A DNA stretch of 64,000 bases from Sediminibacterium sp. (GCF_019264485.1 NZ_JAHVAA010000013.1:1-64000); one strand, 5' to 3'. Shown: positions 1 through 8,783, counted from the first letter of the stretch. Numbers and translations are program-made. Notes: generated from the sequence alone by a model not told the origin.

Positions 1-78
1 CTATATTTTTATACAATCATAAACGACCTCACTTGGCGCTAAATATGAAAACACCAGAGCAGGTCTATCAAACAAAAA

Positions 79-112
79 TCCCGGCTACCTGAGGCAACCG
101 GGACTATTTTTT
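79..112. terminator. Hairpin terminator, possibly bidirectional
   Basis: CCCGG at 80-84 pairs with CCGGG at 98-102. The inner bases CTACC/GGCAA partly continue the stem. A T-run follows on the plus strand and an A-run (T-run on the minus strand) precedes it. It lies downstream of the minus-strand protease gene. The other bases in 1-243 show no gene that I can support. Confidence 0.5.
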
Positions 113-164
113 AATCTGTCAACTTATTTACGGACGATTCAAACCAAACCAACTGTAGAGGGAA

Positions 165-242
165 TTTTTTGATGTCAGATGGCAGATGTCAGATTTGAAT
201 AGAAGGACTACTGCAAAAAATCTGACATCTGCCATCAAAAAA
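165..242. repeat. Intergenic TGTCAGA-word inverted repeat
   Basis: A perfect 19-bp inverted repeat: GATGGCAGATGTCAGATTT at 178-196 and its complement at 218-236, with a 21-nt loop. The left side is itself a tandem of the word GTCAGATG/GCAGATG. The element ends two bases from the stop codon of the protease gene. It belongs to the same word family as the elements near 7600, 29762 and 35316. It could act as a 3' end hairpin. Confidence 0.75.
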
Positions 243-243
243 T

Positions 244-1350
244 CTACTTCGCAAATGCTTTTACATAAAACACACAATCCTCTACTTCCGCAATCTGTTG
301 CTTGCGTTGTGTGCCTCTGAGATTTGATTTGGAGGGCAGTTTAATTTTTTCTGCTGCGGTATCTGCTTTTTTAAAGGCATCTACCAGACGGAAGATATTT
401 CTTGATTTCACCGCAAATACCACACCTTCTGCAGAAGACTGACGGGTACTGAGTACGCCGATGATCTCTCCATTATTATTTAATACAGGTGCGCCTGAAT
501 TACCGGGGTTGGCACTCATTTGTAACTGGTAGGAAAGTGAGTCGCCGTCGAAACCACTTCTGGCGCTCAGGTAACCCATACCATACACAATTTCATTACG
601 TGGATAACCAAGGGTATAAATTTCTTCACCCAGATCGGAACCTGTTTTACGGATACCGTAGGGCAGGTTTTTACGGGGAATAAATTCTTCGTCGGTTATT
701 TTAAGGATGGCCAGATCTTTTTCCTGATCTATATGAACGATATCGGCTTTGAATTCCTGTCCTTTATTATTGACTACAATGGCACCTGAACCTTTTAATA
801 CGTGGGCGTTGGTGATGATAAATCCTTTTGGATCGATCAGAAATCCTGAACCACCACTGATAAAACGAACGCCTTCGGGTAATTTGCTTTTTACTTCATT
901 GAGGAGGTTGCCCTGTACCTGCTGTTTCTTTTTAATAGCAGCAATATCATTACTCAGTTGCTGTAACTGACTGCCATTTACAACCGGGGCAAAATACATG
1001 ACCATTCCACTGATGAAGAGGGCAATAACACCACCCACACCCGCTGCAATAGCTGTTACACGTTTGTATTTATGCCATAATTGTATAACACGGCCACGGG
1101 TGCTTATTTCAGCGCCTTCATTAATATCGCCTTTCTCGAGTAAATGCTGGTGTGCCTCATGTAAACCATGACGCAGGTTGCGGTGAGCCGCATACATACC
1201 TATCTGGTGCAGAAACATATTATGCTCCACTACCATCTGGTCTATTTCAGGCGTATTCTTGCGAAGGTTCTCAAAATAGGTACGCTCTTCAGCGCTCATG
1301 TCGTCGCTGAGGTATCTTTCGATGGCTTCTAGTAATAAAATATCATCCAT
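244..1350 (-). CDS. Membrane-anchored trypsin-like (S1C) serine protease with anti-sigma-like N-terminus
   Basis: 368 residues. Residues 1-95 are a charged, Glu/His-rich cytoplasmic segment similar in style to Bacteroidota anti-sigma factors. One membrane helix lies at about 98-120. A short coiled region (125-155) precedes a periplasmic chymotrypsin-fold domain of the DegP/HtrA type. The catalytic triad is readable: His183 in TNAHV, Asp212 in EKDLAIL, Ser285 in GNSGAPV. No PDZ domain follows, unlike DegP. The gene starts five bases after the stop of the sigma-factor gene on the same strand, so the two are probably cotranscribed. A role as a protease that senses envelope stress and controls the partner sigma factor is inference; the protease fold itself is clear. 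Confidence 0.88.
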   Translation of the reverse strand: MDDILLLEAIERYLSDDMSAEERTYFENLRKNTPEIDQMVVEHNMFLHQIGMYAAHRNLRHGLHEAHQHLLEKGDINEGAEISTRGRVIQLWHKYKRVTAIAAGVGGVIALFISGMVMYFAPVVNGSQLQQLSNDIAAIKKKQQVQGNLLNEVKSKLPEGVRFISGGSGFLIDPKGFIITNAHVLKGSGAIVVNNKGQEFKADIVHIDQEKDLAILKITDEEFIPRKNLPYGIRKTGSDLGEEIYTLGYPRNEIVYGMGYLSARSGFDGDSLSYQLQMSANPGNSGAPVLNNNGEIIGVLSTRQSSAEGVVFAVKSRNIFRLVDAFKKADTAAEKIKLPSKSNLRGTQRKQQIAEVEDCVFYVKAFAK

Positions 1351-1355
1351 GGTAC

Positions 1356-1922
1356 TTACTCTCCGATATTATATTGCGCAAAGAATAGTTTCTTCAGGCG
1401 CATCAAACATTTATATTTTTGGTTCTTGGCATTATCGGCATTGGTATAACCAAATTCGTCTGCCAGTTCCTGCATTCCCAGTTTTTTGAGGTAATAGCCT
1501 TCGAGTAAACTTTTACAGGGTTCACCCAGACTATTCATTGCCCGGTCCATGATGGCGAAAGCGGCATTGCGCTTTTCATGGTTGTCGAGGTCTTCCTCCA
1601 CCGGGATAGTCTCTTCCAGGCTGTCCACCTGATTAGTATACTTTCCCAGCTGTTGTAATCTTTTAAGCCATAAACGCCTGCATATGGAATATACATAGGT
1701 TTTAATTTGACAGGTTAAGACAAATGATTCGCTTTGTGCTTTTTCATATAGCGCAATCATGGCTTCCTGAAAAATATCCCTGGCGTCGTCGTAAGAGCCA
1801 TTGTTGTTTACTATAAAAGCCTGTATGGTATTGAAATTATCCTTGTAGATGGTTTCAATAGCCCTGGAATCGTTGTTAGCCAGTCCTTTCAATAATGCTT
1901 GTTCGTTGCTATCGGCTTTCAC
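1356..1922 (-). CDS. ECF-like RNA polymerase sigma-70 family sigma factor
   Basis: About 188 residues from a GTG at 1922. An in-frame TTG at 1964 would give 202, but a promoter-like TATTTTG lies just in front of that TTG, so I prefer the GTG. Region 2 is recognisable (IYKDNFNTIQAFIV through ARDIFQEAMIALYEKA), and a C-terminal region-4 helix-turn-helix ends near GMQELADEFGYTNADNAKNQ, with a longer 'LEGYYLKKLG' lead-in than classic ECF proteins. It directs RNA polymerase to a specific regulon. Its only operon partner is the membrane protease just downstream, which replaces the usual anti-sigma gene. Confidence 0.85.
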   Translation of the reverse strand: MKADSNEQALLKGLANNDSRAIETIYKDNFNTIQAFIVNNNGSYDDARDIFQEAMIALYEKAQSESFVLTCQIKTYVYSICRRLWLKRLQQLGKYTNQVDSLEETIPVEEDLDNHEKRNAAFAIMDRAMNSLGEPCKSLLEGYYLKKLGMQELADEFGYTNADNAKNQKYKCLMRLKKLFFAQYNIGE

Positions 1923-2063
1923 TAATGCTCTTTTAATACGTTGTGGGTGATAAAAGTAACCCAAAATACAGCGAAAACTTTTTTCAAAAAAAAACCGGGT
2001 GGGTCGGGTTACCTTTTATTATAAGTGGGTATTAACCTTAAAATCACTCAAAAAAACCACACA

Positions 2064-2237
2064 ATGAAAAAATTATTATTCGTTCTGGCGCTGGGCGCAT
2101 TTGCTGCTTGTAATTCAGGTGAAAACAAAGAAGCTGCTGCTGATACTGCCGCTGCTACTGTAACTACCGACACAACTGCTGCTCCTGCTGCAGATACAAC
2201 TGCTGCTGCTGCTGATACTACAGCTGCTGCTAAGTAA
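2064..2237 (+). CDS. Small Ala/Thr-rich lipoprotein
   Basis: 57 residues from ATG 2064. The N-terminus MKKLLFVLALGAFAAC is a lipoprotein signal with Cys16 as the expected lipidated residue. The mature part is almost entirely repeats of AADTTAAA type, a low-complexity acidic/alanine tail produced by tandem GCTGCT/GATACA codons. No domain is recognised. It is transcribed divergently from the sigma-factor gene and followed by a good terminator, so it is monocistronic. Similar short Ala-rich lipoproteins are common in Bacteroidota; the function is unknown. Confidence 0.6.
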   Translation: MKKLLFVLALGAFAACNSGENKEAAADTAAATVTTDTTAAPAADTTAAAADTTAAAK

Positions 2238-2337
2238 TTAAAAGCGGAACCGCCGGGTCTGATTGATATTGAGATGGCCTGCTTGCCGGCAGAAGTGGTT
2301 CCGAAAGAGTTTTTCATATGGCAAGCAATCGTTAGAG

Positions 2338-2369
2338 GCCGCTCCGTTTCCACGGAGGGGCTTTTTTTT
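2338..2369 (+). terminator. Rho-independent terminator of the small lipoprotein gene
   Basis: The stem GCCGCTCCGT (2338-2347) pairs with ACGGAGGGGC (2352-2361) with one mismatch and a TTCC loop. Eight T residues follow. It lies about 100 bp after the lipoprotein stop codon. Confidence 0.8.
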
Positions 2370-2677
2370 GTCACATTCCGATCTCCAGATCGGAAGTCCC
2401 TCTACATAGAAGTCAGAAAGTCCGGGGTCCGAAAGATGGGTTACTGATTTGTTACGAAGTGGCCTTTATTTGAGGGGTGCGAGGAGGAAACTAAGGTTTG
2501 TTAGTATAATTTTTTTTAATGGATTGATGGTTGATGTCTTTTACTGTTCTATATTTGATCCAATGAACGCATTTACAAACAATACCCGATTTTATTTTTT
2601 CTTTTATTACTTCTTTAACCAAAGAAGCCGGGTTGTATTTGCTAAAGCTTAACTGATAGAAAATACTAAACATACAG

Positions 2678-2706
2678 TCCCGGCCCAATTGGTCGGGATT
2701 TTTTTT
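2678..2706 (+). terminator. Hairpin with T-tract in the gap before pheA
   Basis: TCCCGGCC at 2678-2685 pairs with GGTCGGGA at 2691-2698 (one G-T pair), followed by eight T. No gene is seen in 2370-2677, so what it would terminate is unclear. It may be an attenuator-like element in front of the aromatic operon, but no leader peptide is evident. Confidence 0.5.
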
Positions 2707-2857
2707 GCGTGACAGGAAGAAAGAAGGAGCAAGGAAGAAGAAACAGGAGACAAGAAACAAGGAGCAAGAAGCAGGAGACAAGAAACAGGAGACAAGAAAC
2801 AAGGAGCAAGAAACAGGAGACAGGAGACAAGGGACAAGAAAAATAAGAAATAAGAAA
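2707..2857 (+). repeat. Polypurine tandem array (GGAGACAAGAAACA words)
   Basis: About 150 bp made of permuted words such as GGAGACAAGAAACA, GGAGCAAGAA and AAATAAGAAAT, with C and T nearly limited to the ACA and CAA positions. It stays open in the pheA frame and would encode a Lys/Glu/Gln-rich tail if translated. I treat it as intergenic because the family domain begins much later and because similar word arrays occur in other gaps of this window. Confidence 0.7.
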
Positions 2858-3748
2858 ATGATGGGGAAAGAAAAAAATAAACAAGAAGCAAGGGAGCAAG
2901 TAAGCAAGCTTACAGCCGGAGGCATTGCCATTCAGGGGTATGAAGGGAGTTTTCACCAGGTGGCGGCGCGGTCTTTTTTTGGGAAACAGGTAAAAGTAAT
3001 TCCCTGCGCCAATTTCCGCGACCTGATTCAGATTGCGGGTGATGCACAACAATCGGCAGGTGGTATTATGGCAATAGAAAATTCTATTGCAGGAAGCATC
3101 CTCCCTAATTATAACCTCCTGCAGAAAAGCAGACTCAAAGTAGTAGGGGAAGTATACCTCTCTATCAGCCAGAACCTCTTGGTGAATCCGGGCGTAAAAC
3201 TGGAAGATATCAGGGAAGTACATAGTCACCCCATGGCTATTTTACAATGTCTCGATTACCTGGAGAAATACCCATGGAAACTGGTGGAAACAGAAGACAC
3301 CGCACTCAGTGCCAAGCTGCTTCACCAGCACAGAAGTAAACATACGGCAGCCATCGCCAGCAAACTGGCAGCAGAATTATTTAAACTGGATATTATTGGT
3401 CCGGATATACATACCATGAAAAACAATGTTACCCGTTTCCTGGTATTGAAACGCAGTACCGATGCAAAAGAAGATACCAAAGCCAATAAAGCATCTGTTT
3501 ATTTTCAGACCAATCATGCAAAAGGGGCTTTGTCGCAGGCACTCACCACCATTGCAGCAGGCGGTATTAACCTGAGTAAACTACAGAGTATGCCCATACC
3601 CGGTAGTCATTTCAAATATGGATTTTATGCCGATATGGAATTTGAACAGCGAAAGCAACTGGAGCAGGTACTTGCCTCACTTTCAACACTGACCAATAAC
3701 GTAAAAATATTCGGGATATACCAGCGTGGAAAAATTGTAAAAGGATAA
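2858..3748 (+). CDS. pheA: Prephenate dehydratase
   Basis: About 296 residues from ATG 2858 (a second ATG follows immediately). It converts prephenate to phenylpyruvate in phenylalanine synthesis. The catalytic prephenate dehydratase domain starts at GGIAIQGYEGSFHQ and contains the family NxTRF motif as NNVTRFLVL. A C-terminal ACT domain follows (VYFQTNHAKGALSQAL onward), where phenylalanine would bind for feedback control. The open frame extends 51 codons upstream through a purine repeat; I reject that extension. It is the first gene of a tight run: three bases to the aminotransferase, which overlaps tyrA. Confidence 0.93.
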   Translation: MMGKEKNKQEAREQVSKLTAGGIAIQGYEGSFHQVAARSFFGKQVKVIPCANFRDLIQIAGDAQQSAGGIMAIENSIAGSILPNYNLLQKSRLKVVGEVYLSISQNLLVNPGVKLEDIREVHSHPMAILQCLDYLEKYPWKLVETEDTALSAKLLHQHRSKHTAAIASKLAAELFKLDIIGPDIHTMKNNVTRFLVLKRSTDAKEDTKANKASVYFQTNHAKGALSQALTTIAAGGINLSKLQSMPIPGSHFKYGFYADMEFEQRKQLEQVLASLSTLTNNVKIFGIYQRGKIVKG

Positions 3749-3751
3749 GCT

Positions 3752-4918
3752 ATGCAGATTAAAACAGCAGCAAGACTGGAAGGCATTGGAGAATACTATT
3801 TCTCTCAGAAACTGCGTGAAATAGATGCACTCAATAAACAGGGAAAAGATATCATCAATTTAGGTATTGGTAGTCCCGACCTGCCACCACATCCCGATGT
3901 GATTCGCGTATTGCAGGAAACAGCGGCGCAACCCAATGTACATGCTTATCAGTCTTATAAAGGATCGCCTGTATTGCGTAAAGCGGTGAGCAACTGGTAT
4001 AAACAATGGTATTCGGTTGAACTGGATCCCGAAACAGAAATACTGCCGTTGATAGGAAGTAAGGAAGGCATCATGCATATCTGTATGACTTATCTCGATG
4101 AAGGAGATCAGGCATTGATACCCAATCCGGGTTATCCTACTTACAGCAGTGCGGTGAAATTAGCGGGTGGCACACCGGTGAGTTATACATTGAGTGCCGA
4201 CAATAACTGGCAACCCGATCTGGAAGCATTGGCAAAAACAGACCTTTCTAAAGTAAAACTCATGTGGGTGAATTATCCGCATATGCCAACCGGACAATTG
4301 CCTTCTACTTCATTTTTTGCAGCACTGATTGCATTTGCAAAAGCACATAACATATTAATCTGTCACGACAATCCATACAGTTTTATTCTCAATGAAAAGC
4401 CGGTGAGTTTATTAAGTGTGGCTGGTGCCAAAGAAGTGGTGCTGGAACTGAACTCATTGAGTAAAAGTTCGAATATGGCAGGATGGAGAGTAGGCATGTT
4501 AAGCGCATCGAAAGAACGTATTGATGAGGTGTTACGTTTTAAAAGTAATATGGACAGTGGTATGTTTCTGCCCGTACAACTGGCAGCTGCAAAAGCGCTG
4601 GAACTGGGTAAAGAATGGTACGACAGTGTGAATAGTGTATATGCCAGAAGAAGAGAAAAAGTATTTGAACTCTTGCAATTACTCAACTGTAATTTTTCTA
4701 AAGATCAGGTAGGCATGTTTGTATGGGCCAAAATACCCGGAAACTATGCCGATGGTTTTGCATTGAGTGATGAAATATTATACGGGGCATCTGTATTTAT
4801 TACACCCGGCGGTATTTTTGGTGATGCAGGAAAAGAATATATCAGGGTGAGTCTTTGCGGAAGCGTGGAGAAATTTGAAGAAGCCATTCGTCGTATCAAA
4901 ACAAGCCTTACAACATGA
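3752..4918 (+). CDS. PLP-dependent class I/II aminotransferase, probably aromatic
   Basis: 388 residues, fold-type I aminotransferase. The pyridoxal-phosphate lysine lies in LNSLSKSSNMAGWRVGM, and the cofactor-binding region NPGYPTYSSAVKLAGG and HDNPYSF are as expected. Sequence style resembles the LL-diaminopimelate/aspartate aminotransferase group. Its position between pheA and tyrA, with a four-base overlap into tyrA, argues that it transaminates phenylpyruvate and 4-hydroxyphenylpyruvate. That substrate assignment rests on context only. Confidence 0.88.
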   Translation: MQIKTAARLEGIGEYYFSQKLREIDALNKQGKDIINLGIGSPDLPPHPDVIRVLQETAAQPNVHAYQSYKGSPVLRKAVSNWYKQWYSVELDPETEILPLIGSKEGIMHICMTYLDEGDQALIPNPGYPTYSSAVKLAGGTPVSYTLSADNNWQPDLEALAKTDLSKVKLMWVNYPHMPTGQLPSTSFFAALIAFAKAHNILICHDNPYSFILNEKPVSLLSVAGAKEVVLELNSLSKSSNMAGWRVGMLSASKERIDEVLRFKSNMDSGMFLPVQLAAAKALELGKEWYDSVNSVYARRREKVFELLQLLNCNFSKDQVGMFVWAKIPGNYADGFALSDEILYGASVFITPGGIFGDAGKEYIRVSLCGSVEKFEEAIRRIKTSLTT

Positions 4919-5754
4919 GAGTTGCCATTATAGGAACGGGATTAATCGGTGGATCATTATCGCTCACTTTGCGAGCCAGGGGCTTAGTGACTCATGTAAC
5001 CGGCGTGGAACAAAATGAAGCCCATGCCAGGCGTGCACTGGAACTGGGTTTGGTGGATGAGATTACTTCATTGCCGGAAGCAGTGCAGCAATCGGATTTG
5101 ATTGTATTGGCCATACCCATCAATGCTGCTGAAGCTATGTTGCCTGCCATTCTCGATCAGGTTGATAAACAGGTAGTCATGGATGTAGGCTCTACTAAAA
5201 AAGTAATCTGTGAATCTGTGGCCCAACACCCTAAACGTGGGAGATTTGTAGCCACACACCCCATGTGGGGTACTGAATACAGTGGTCCGGATGCAGCAGT
5301 AAAAACAGCTTTTGCTGATAAGGCAACGGTGATCTGTTCAAAGGAGGAGAGCGATGCTGATGCAGTGGAGCTGGTTGAAAATATCTACAAAACATTAGGT
5401 ATGCACCTGCTGTATATGCGGGCCGATGACCATGATGTGCATGTGGCGTATGTGAGTCATATTTCACATATCACATCATTTGCCCTGGCCAATACGGTAT
5501 TGGAGAAAGAAAGAGAAGAAGACGCCATTTTTGAACTGGCCAGTGGTGGTTTTGAAAGTACGGTAAGGCTGGCCAAGAGTAACCCGGCCATGTGGGTACC
5601 TATTTTCATGCAAAACCGGGATAATGTGCTGGATGTGCTCAATGAACATATTGCCCAGCTCCGCAAGTTTAAAGCCTGTCTGGAGAAAGAGAATTACGAC
5701 TATCTGCAGGAACTGATTGAGCATGCGAACGGGATTAAGAGAATATTGAAATAA
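4915..5754 (+). CDS. tyrA: Prephenate dehydrogenase
   Basis: 279 residues. NAD(P)-dependent oxidative decarboxylation of prephenate to 4-hydroxyphenylpyruvate for tyrosine. The Rossmann motif GTGLIGGSLSLTLR is at residues 7-20. The active-site region with THPMWGTEYSGP and the helical dimer domain with HVAYVSHISHITSFAL (His of the family) are present. The length matches the monofunctional enzyme; no chorismate mutase or ACT domain is attached. ATGA overlap with the upstream aminotransferase indicates translational coupling. Confidence 0.93.
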   Translation: MRVAIIGTGLIGGSLSLTLRARGLVTHVTGVEQNEAHARRALELGLVDEITSLPEAVQQSDLIVLAIPINAAEAMLPAILDQVDKQVVMDVGSTKKVICESVAQHPKRGRFVATHPMWGTEYSGPDAAVKTAFADKATVICSKEESDADAVELVENIYKTLGMHLLYMRADDHDVHVAYVSHISHITSFALANTVLEKEREEDAIFELASGGFESTVRLAKSNPAMWVPIFMQNRDNVLDVLNEHIAQLRKFKACLEKENYDYLQELIEHANGIKRILK

Positions 5755-5766
5755 GGGGTAGTTCAT

Positions 5767-5829
5767 GGTACATAGTCTATGGTAGAGGTTTGTATTTTTC
5801 CACGGGCTATTGACTATTGACTATGGACC
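5767..5829. repeat. Intergenic CTATGGTC-word inverted repeat
   Basis: GGTACATAGTCTATGGTAG (5767 onward) is an imperfect complement of the right arm ending CTATGGACC at 5829, which is built from tandem CTATTGA words. It lies 13 bases after the tyrA stop. A second member of the word family overlaps the gltB stop near 23850. Confidence 0.65.
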
Positions 5830-5870
5830 AGTAACCCCCAAATAAAACCCGCAAAGCCCCTGATAATGGG

Positions 5871-5878
5871 TAACTTTG
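5871..5878 (+). promoter_or_regulatory. Bacteroidota-type -7 promoter box TAACTTTG
   Basis: An exact match to the Bacteroidota consensus TAnnTTTG, 15 bases before the ATG of the helicase gene. It separates the helicase from the pheA-tyrA operon and predicts a very short 5' leader. No clear -33 TTG is present at the usual spacing. Confidence 0.5.
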
Positions 5879-5893
5879 CAAAAATTTTTATAC

Positions 5894-7585
5894 ATGACGA
5901 CATTTGACGCGTTAGGAATTGATGCGAGACTGGTACAGGCAACCGATGAGTTGGGATATGTGAACCCAACCGAGATTCAGGAACAGGCAATACCCATTCT
6001 GTTGAGTGGTACAAAAGACTTTATTGGTCTGGCTCAAACTGGAACAGGTAAAACGGCTGCTTTTGGTTTACCACTCTTACATGTGATCGACGCAAAAGCA
6101 AAACATCCCCAGGCATTGGTGGTATGTCCAACCCGTGAACTCTGTTTACAGATCGTAAAAGAGATTGAACTGTTTAAAAAATATATGACCGGTGTTTCGG
6201 TAGTAGCAGTTTATGGAGGGGCATCTATTGGATTACAGATCCGTGACCTGAAAAGAGGTACACAGATTGTAGTGGCCACACCGGGCCGATTAATCGATCT
6301 GATCGAAAGAAAAGCGATTAACCTCGAAGAAATAAAGTATGTGGTACTCGATGAAGCAGATGAAATGCTGAACATGGGTTTTCAGGACGATATTGAATTC
6401 ATCCTGAAAAACACACCACAACGCGAAAGCACCTGGTTATTCAGTGCCACCATGCCACCGGAGATCAGGAAAGTGAGCAAGCGTTACATGAAAGAGCCTG
6501 CTGAGGTAACGGTGGGCAAAGTGAACACGGCTAATAAAAGTATTGATCACCAATATTATGTTACCAGTTCACAACACAGGTATGAAACCCTGAAAAGAAT
6601 CATCGACTTTAATCCCGGTATCTATGGTATCATTTTTACCAGAACAAAAATCGATGCACAGGAAATTTCCGAACGTCTTACCCGTGAAGGATATGATATT
6701 GATGCCTTACATGGCGACCTTACACAGGGGCAGCGTGATAAAGTAATGGGTCAGTTCAGGGATAAAAGCCTGCAACTGCTGATTGCTACCGATGTGGCGG
6801 CGCGTGGTATTGATGTGCAGGGCATAACACACGTAATTAACTACGAATTACCCGATGATGTGGAAGTTTACACACACAGAAGCGGAAGAACAGGAAGAGC
6901 GGGGAATGTGGGTATCTGTATTTCTATTGTACACAGTAAAGAAATGTACAAGTTTAAACAGATCGAAAGAATCAATAATTCCAAGTTTCATAAACTCGAT
7001 ATACCAAGTGGTAAAGATGTATGCCGCAAACAGTTTTTCCATTTTATGGAGAAATTACTGTCGGCCGATATCAGTCATGGCGACTATGAAACCTATGTGC
7101 CGATGCTGGCTGAGAAATTTGCCGATGTGAGCAAAGAAGATGTATTGAAACGTGTTGCAGCCATGGAATTTGACCGCTTCCTCAAGTATTATGAAAATGC
7201 GGAGGACCTGAATTTCCGTGACAGAAACAGAAGAGAACAAAGCGATTCAGCCGATCAGGGTCGTCGCAGGGATGTGGGTAAAGGCGATAACCGTAAAGAC
7301 TATAAACGTGGTGGTGGATACAGCCGTTTATTTGTAAACCTTGGTACCAAAGATGGTTTCTATAAAGCCAGTTTTCTGCAGTTCATATTAGACATGAGCG
7401 ATCTGAAAAAAGATGTGCTGGGTAAGATTGATATGAAGGATATGAATAGCTGGGTTGAAATAGAAAAAGGAGCCGCCAACCAGATGATCCGCGCATTAGA
7501 TGGAAAGAACTACAAAGGCAGAAGAATCAGGATGAATGATGCAGACAGTGGTGGAGGGAGAAAACCGAGGAGAGGAGAAGAATAG
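5894..7585 (+). CDS. DEAD-box ATP-dependent RNA helicase with DbpA-type RNA-binding domain
   Basis: 563 residues from ATG 5894; an in-frame TTG at 5876 lies inside the promoter box and is rejected. The helicase motifs appear in order: Q motif near PTEIQEQAIP, motif I AQTGTGKT, PTREL, TPGRLID, DEAD, SAT, then the second RecA domain with HGDLTQGQRDKV, ATDVAARGID and HRSGRTGRAG. A charged Arg/Asp-rich linker leads to a C-terminal DbpA-like RNA-binding domain (GYSRLFVNLGTKDGF to GRRIRM). It unwinds RNA, probably in ribosome assembly or cold adaptation, and has no evident functional link to its aromatic-pathway neighbours. Confidence 0.92.
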   Translation: MTTFDALGIDARLVQATDELGYVNPTEIQEQAIPILLSGTKDFIGLAQTGTGKTAAFGLPLLHVIDAKAKHPQALVVCPTRELCLQIVKEIELFKKYMTGVSVVAVYGGASIGLQIRDLKRGTQIVVATPGRLIDLIERKAINLEEIKYVVLDEADEMLNMGFQDDIEFILKNTPQRESTWLFSATMPPEIRKVSKRYMKEPAEVTVGKVNTANKSIDHQYYVTSSQHRYETLKRIIDFNPGIYGIIFTRTKIDAQEISERLTREGYDIDALHGDLTQGQRDKVMGQFRDKSLQLLIATDVAARGIDVQGITHVINYELPDDVEVYTHRSGRTGRAGNVGICISIVHSKEMYKFKQIERINNSKFHKLDIPSGKDVCRKQFFHFMEKLLSADISHGDYETYVPMLAEKFADVSKEDVLKRVAAMEFDRFLKYYENAEDLNFRDRNRREQSDSADQGRRRDVGKGDNRKDYKRGGGYSRLFVNLGTKDGFYKASFLQFILDMSDLKKDVLGKIDMKDMNSWVEIEKGAANQMIRALDGKNYKGRRIRMNDADSGGGRKPRRGEE

Positions 7586-7599
7586 CAGTAAATTTTAAG

Positions 7600-7666
7600 A
7601 TGTCAGATGGCAGATGTCAGATTTGATTTTGATCAAACAATACATCTGACATCTGATATCTGACAT
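7600..7666. repeat. Intergenic TGTCAGA-word inverted repeat
   Basis: Left arm 7600-7622 and right arm 7644-7666 are complementary at 21 of 23 positions. Both arms are tandems of the word TGTCAGATG/ATCTGACAT, and the loop contains the palindrome TTGATCAA. It begins 15 bases after the helicase stop and ends 15 bases before the DAHP synthase start. Confidence 0.8.
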
Positions 7667-7681
7667 TATATATCTAATATT

Positions 7682-8767
7682 ATGGAGCAAGCAATCGAAC
7701 AAAAAACAGGGGTGGAAGCTTTGTTGCAGAAGCGTCCGCTGATTATCTCAGGTCCATGCAGTGCAGAAACTGAGGAACAGGTTATTCAGACTGCCACCAG
7801 GCTGGCAGCCACAGGTAAAGTAGATATACTGCGTGCAGGTATCTGGAAACCGCGTACCAGACCGGGTAGTTTTGAAGGTATTGGCACCAAGGGCTTGCCC
7901 TGGTTGCAACAAGCCAGGAAAGCATCGGGTTTGCCGGTTGCGGTAGAAGTAGCCACCGGAAAACAGGTTGAAGATGCTTTGCATTTTGATGTAGATGTGT
8001 TGTGGCTCGGTGCGCGTACAACCGTTAACCCATTTAGTGTACAGGAAGTAGCCGATGCACTGAAAGGTGTAAAAGTACCGGTACTGATTAAAAACCCTAT
8101 TAACCCCGATCTCGAATTATGGATTGGTGCCGTAGAACGTGTGGCCAAAGCAGGTATTGAAGATATCGGGTTAATTCACCGTGGCTTTAGCTCATATGGC
8201 AATACCGAATACCGTAATGCACCGATGTGGCACTTGGCCATTGAAATGAAAAGACGTAATCCGGGTATGTTGCTCATCAATGACCCTTCACATATCTGTG
8301 GCCGAAGAGATATATTAATGGACGTGGCACAAAAAGCCATTGACCTCGATTTTGATGGTTTGATTATTGAAAGTCATATTGACCCCGATAATGCATGGAG
8401 TGATGCCAAGCAGCAGGTAACACCGGAAAGACTGGGTGAAATGATTGGCTCCATCATCTGGCGGAAAGAAGACATCAGTTCAGAAGAACTGCATGCAGCC
8501 ATGGAGAAAATGCGTCAACAGATTAATCAACTGGATGATGAACTGTTGCAATTGCTCGGACAAAGAATGAAAGTGGCAGATAAGATTGGTCAGTACAAAA
8601 AAGACAATAATATTACCATCCTTCAAACCAATCGCTGGAACGCTATTCTCGACAGGGCATTTGCCAAAGGCGATAAACTGGGACTGAGCCGCGAGTTCAT
8701 TACCAAGTATTTTGATGCGGTGCATATGGAAAGTATCAATCACCAGAATAAGATCATGAATTCCTGA
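7682..8767 (+). CDS. Bifunctional DAHP synthase / chorismate mutase
   Basis: 361 residues. The N-terminal domain (1 to about 262) is a type I-beta, KDOP-synthase-like DAHP synthase that condenses phosphoenolpyruvate with erythrose 4-phosphate. Visible motifs are SGPCSAET, the KPRTRPGSFEG loop, IKNPINP, IHRGFSSYG and DPSHICGRRD. The C-terminal domain (about 267-361) is an AroQ-class chorismate mutase starting at ELHAAMEKMRQQINQLDDEL with LLGQRMKVADKIGQYK. This fusion is typical of Bacteroidota, with the mutase domain thought to give feedback control. It opens the second half of the aromatic cluster and is followed 16 bases later by aroB. Confidence 0.93.
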   Translation: MEQAIEQKTGVEALLQKRPLIISGPCSAETEEQVIQTATRLAATGKVDILRAGIWKPRTRPGSFEGIGTKGLPWLQQARKASGLPVAVEVATGKQVEDALHFDVDVLWLGARTTVNPFSVQEVADALKGVKVPVLIKNPINPDLELWIGAVERVAKAGIEDIGLIHRGFSSYGNTEYRNAPMWHLAIEMKRRNPGMLLINDPSHICGRRDILMDVAQKAIDLDFDGLIIESHIDPDNAWSDAKQQVTPERLGEMIGSIIWRKEDISSEELHAAMEKMRQQINQLDDELLQLLGQRMKVADKIGQYKKDNNITILQTNRWNAILDRAFAKGDKLGLSREFITKYFDAVHMESINHQNKIMNS

Positions 8768-8783
8768 GTGAATTCAATAGTGT

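Noticed and set aside
2048..2374. 108-residue Ala/Val-rich minus-strand open frame
   Set aside because: It is the antisense of the repetitive lipoprotein gene and its terminator; composition is explained by the GCTGCT codon repeats.
2707..2857. CRISPR-like tandem array
   Set aside because: No constant-length repeat with unique spacers; words are short, permuted and purine-only, and no cas gene is present.
2491..3229. Three overlapping minus-strand frames rich in Leu, Ser, Cys and Phe
   Set aside because: They read the complement of the purine word array and of pheA; low complexity and no start context.
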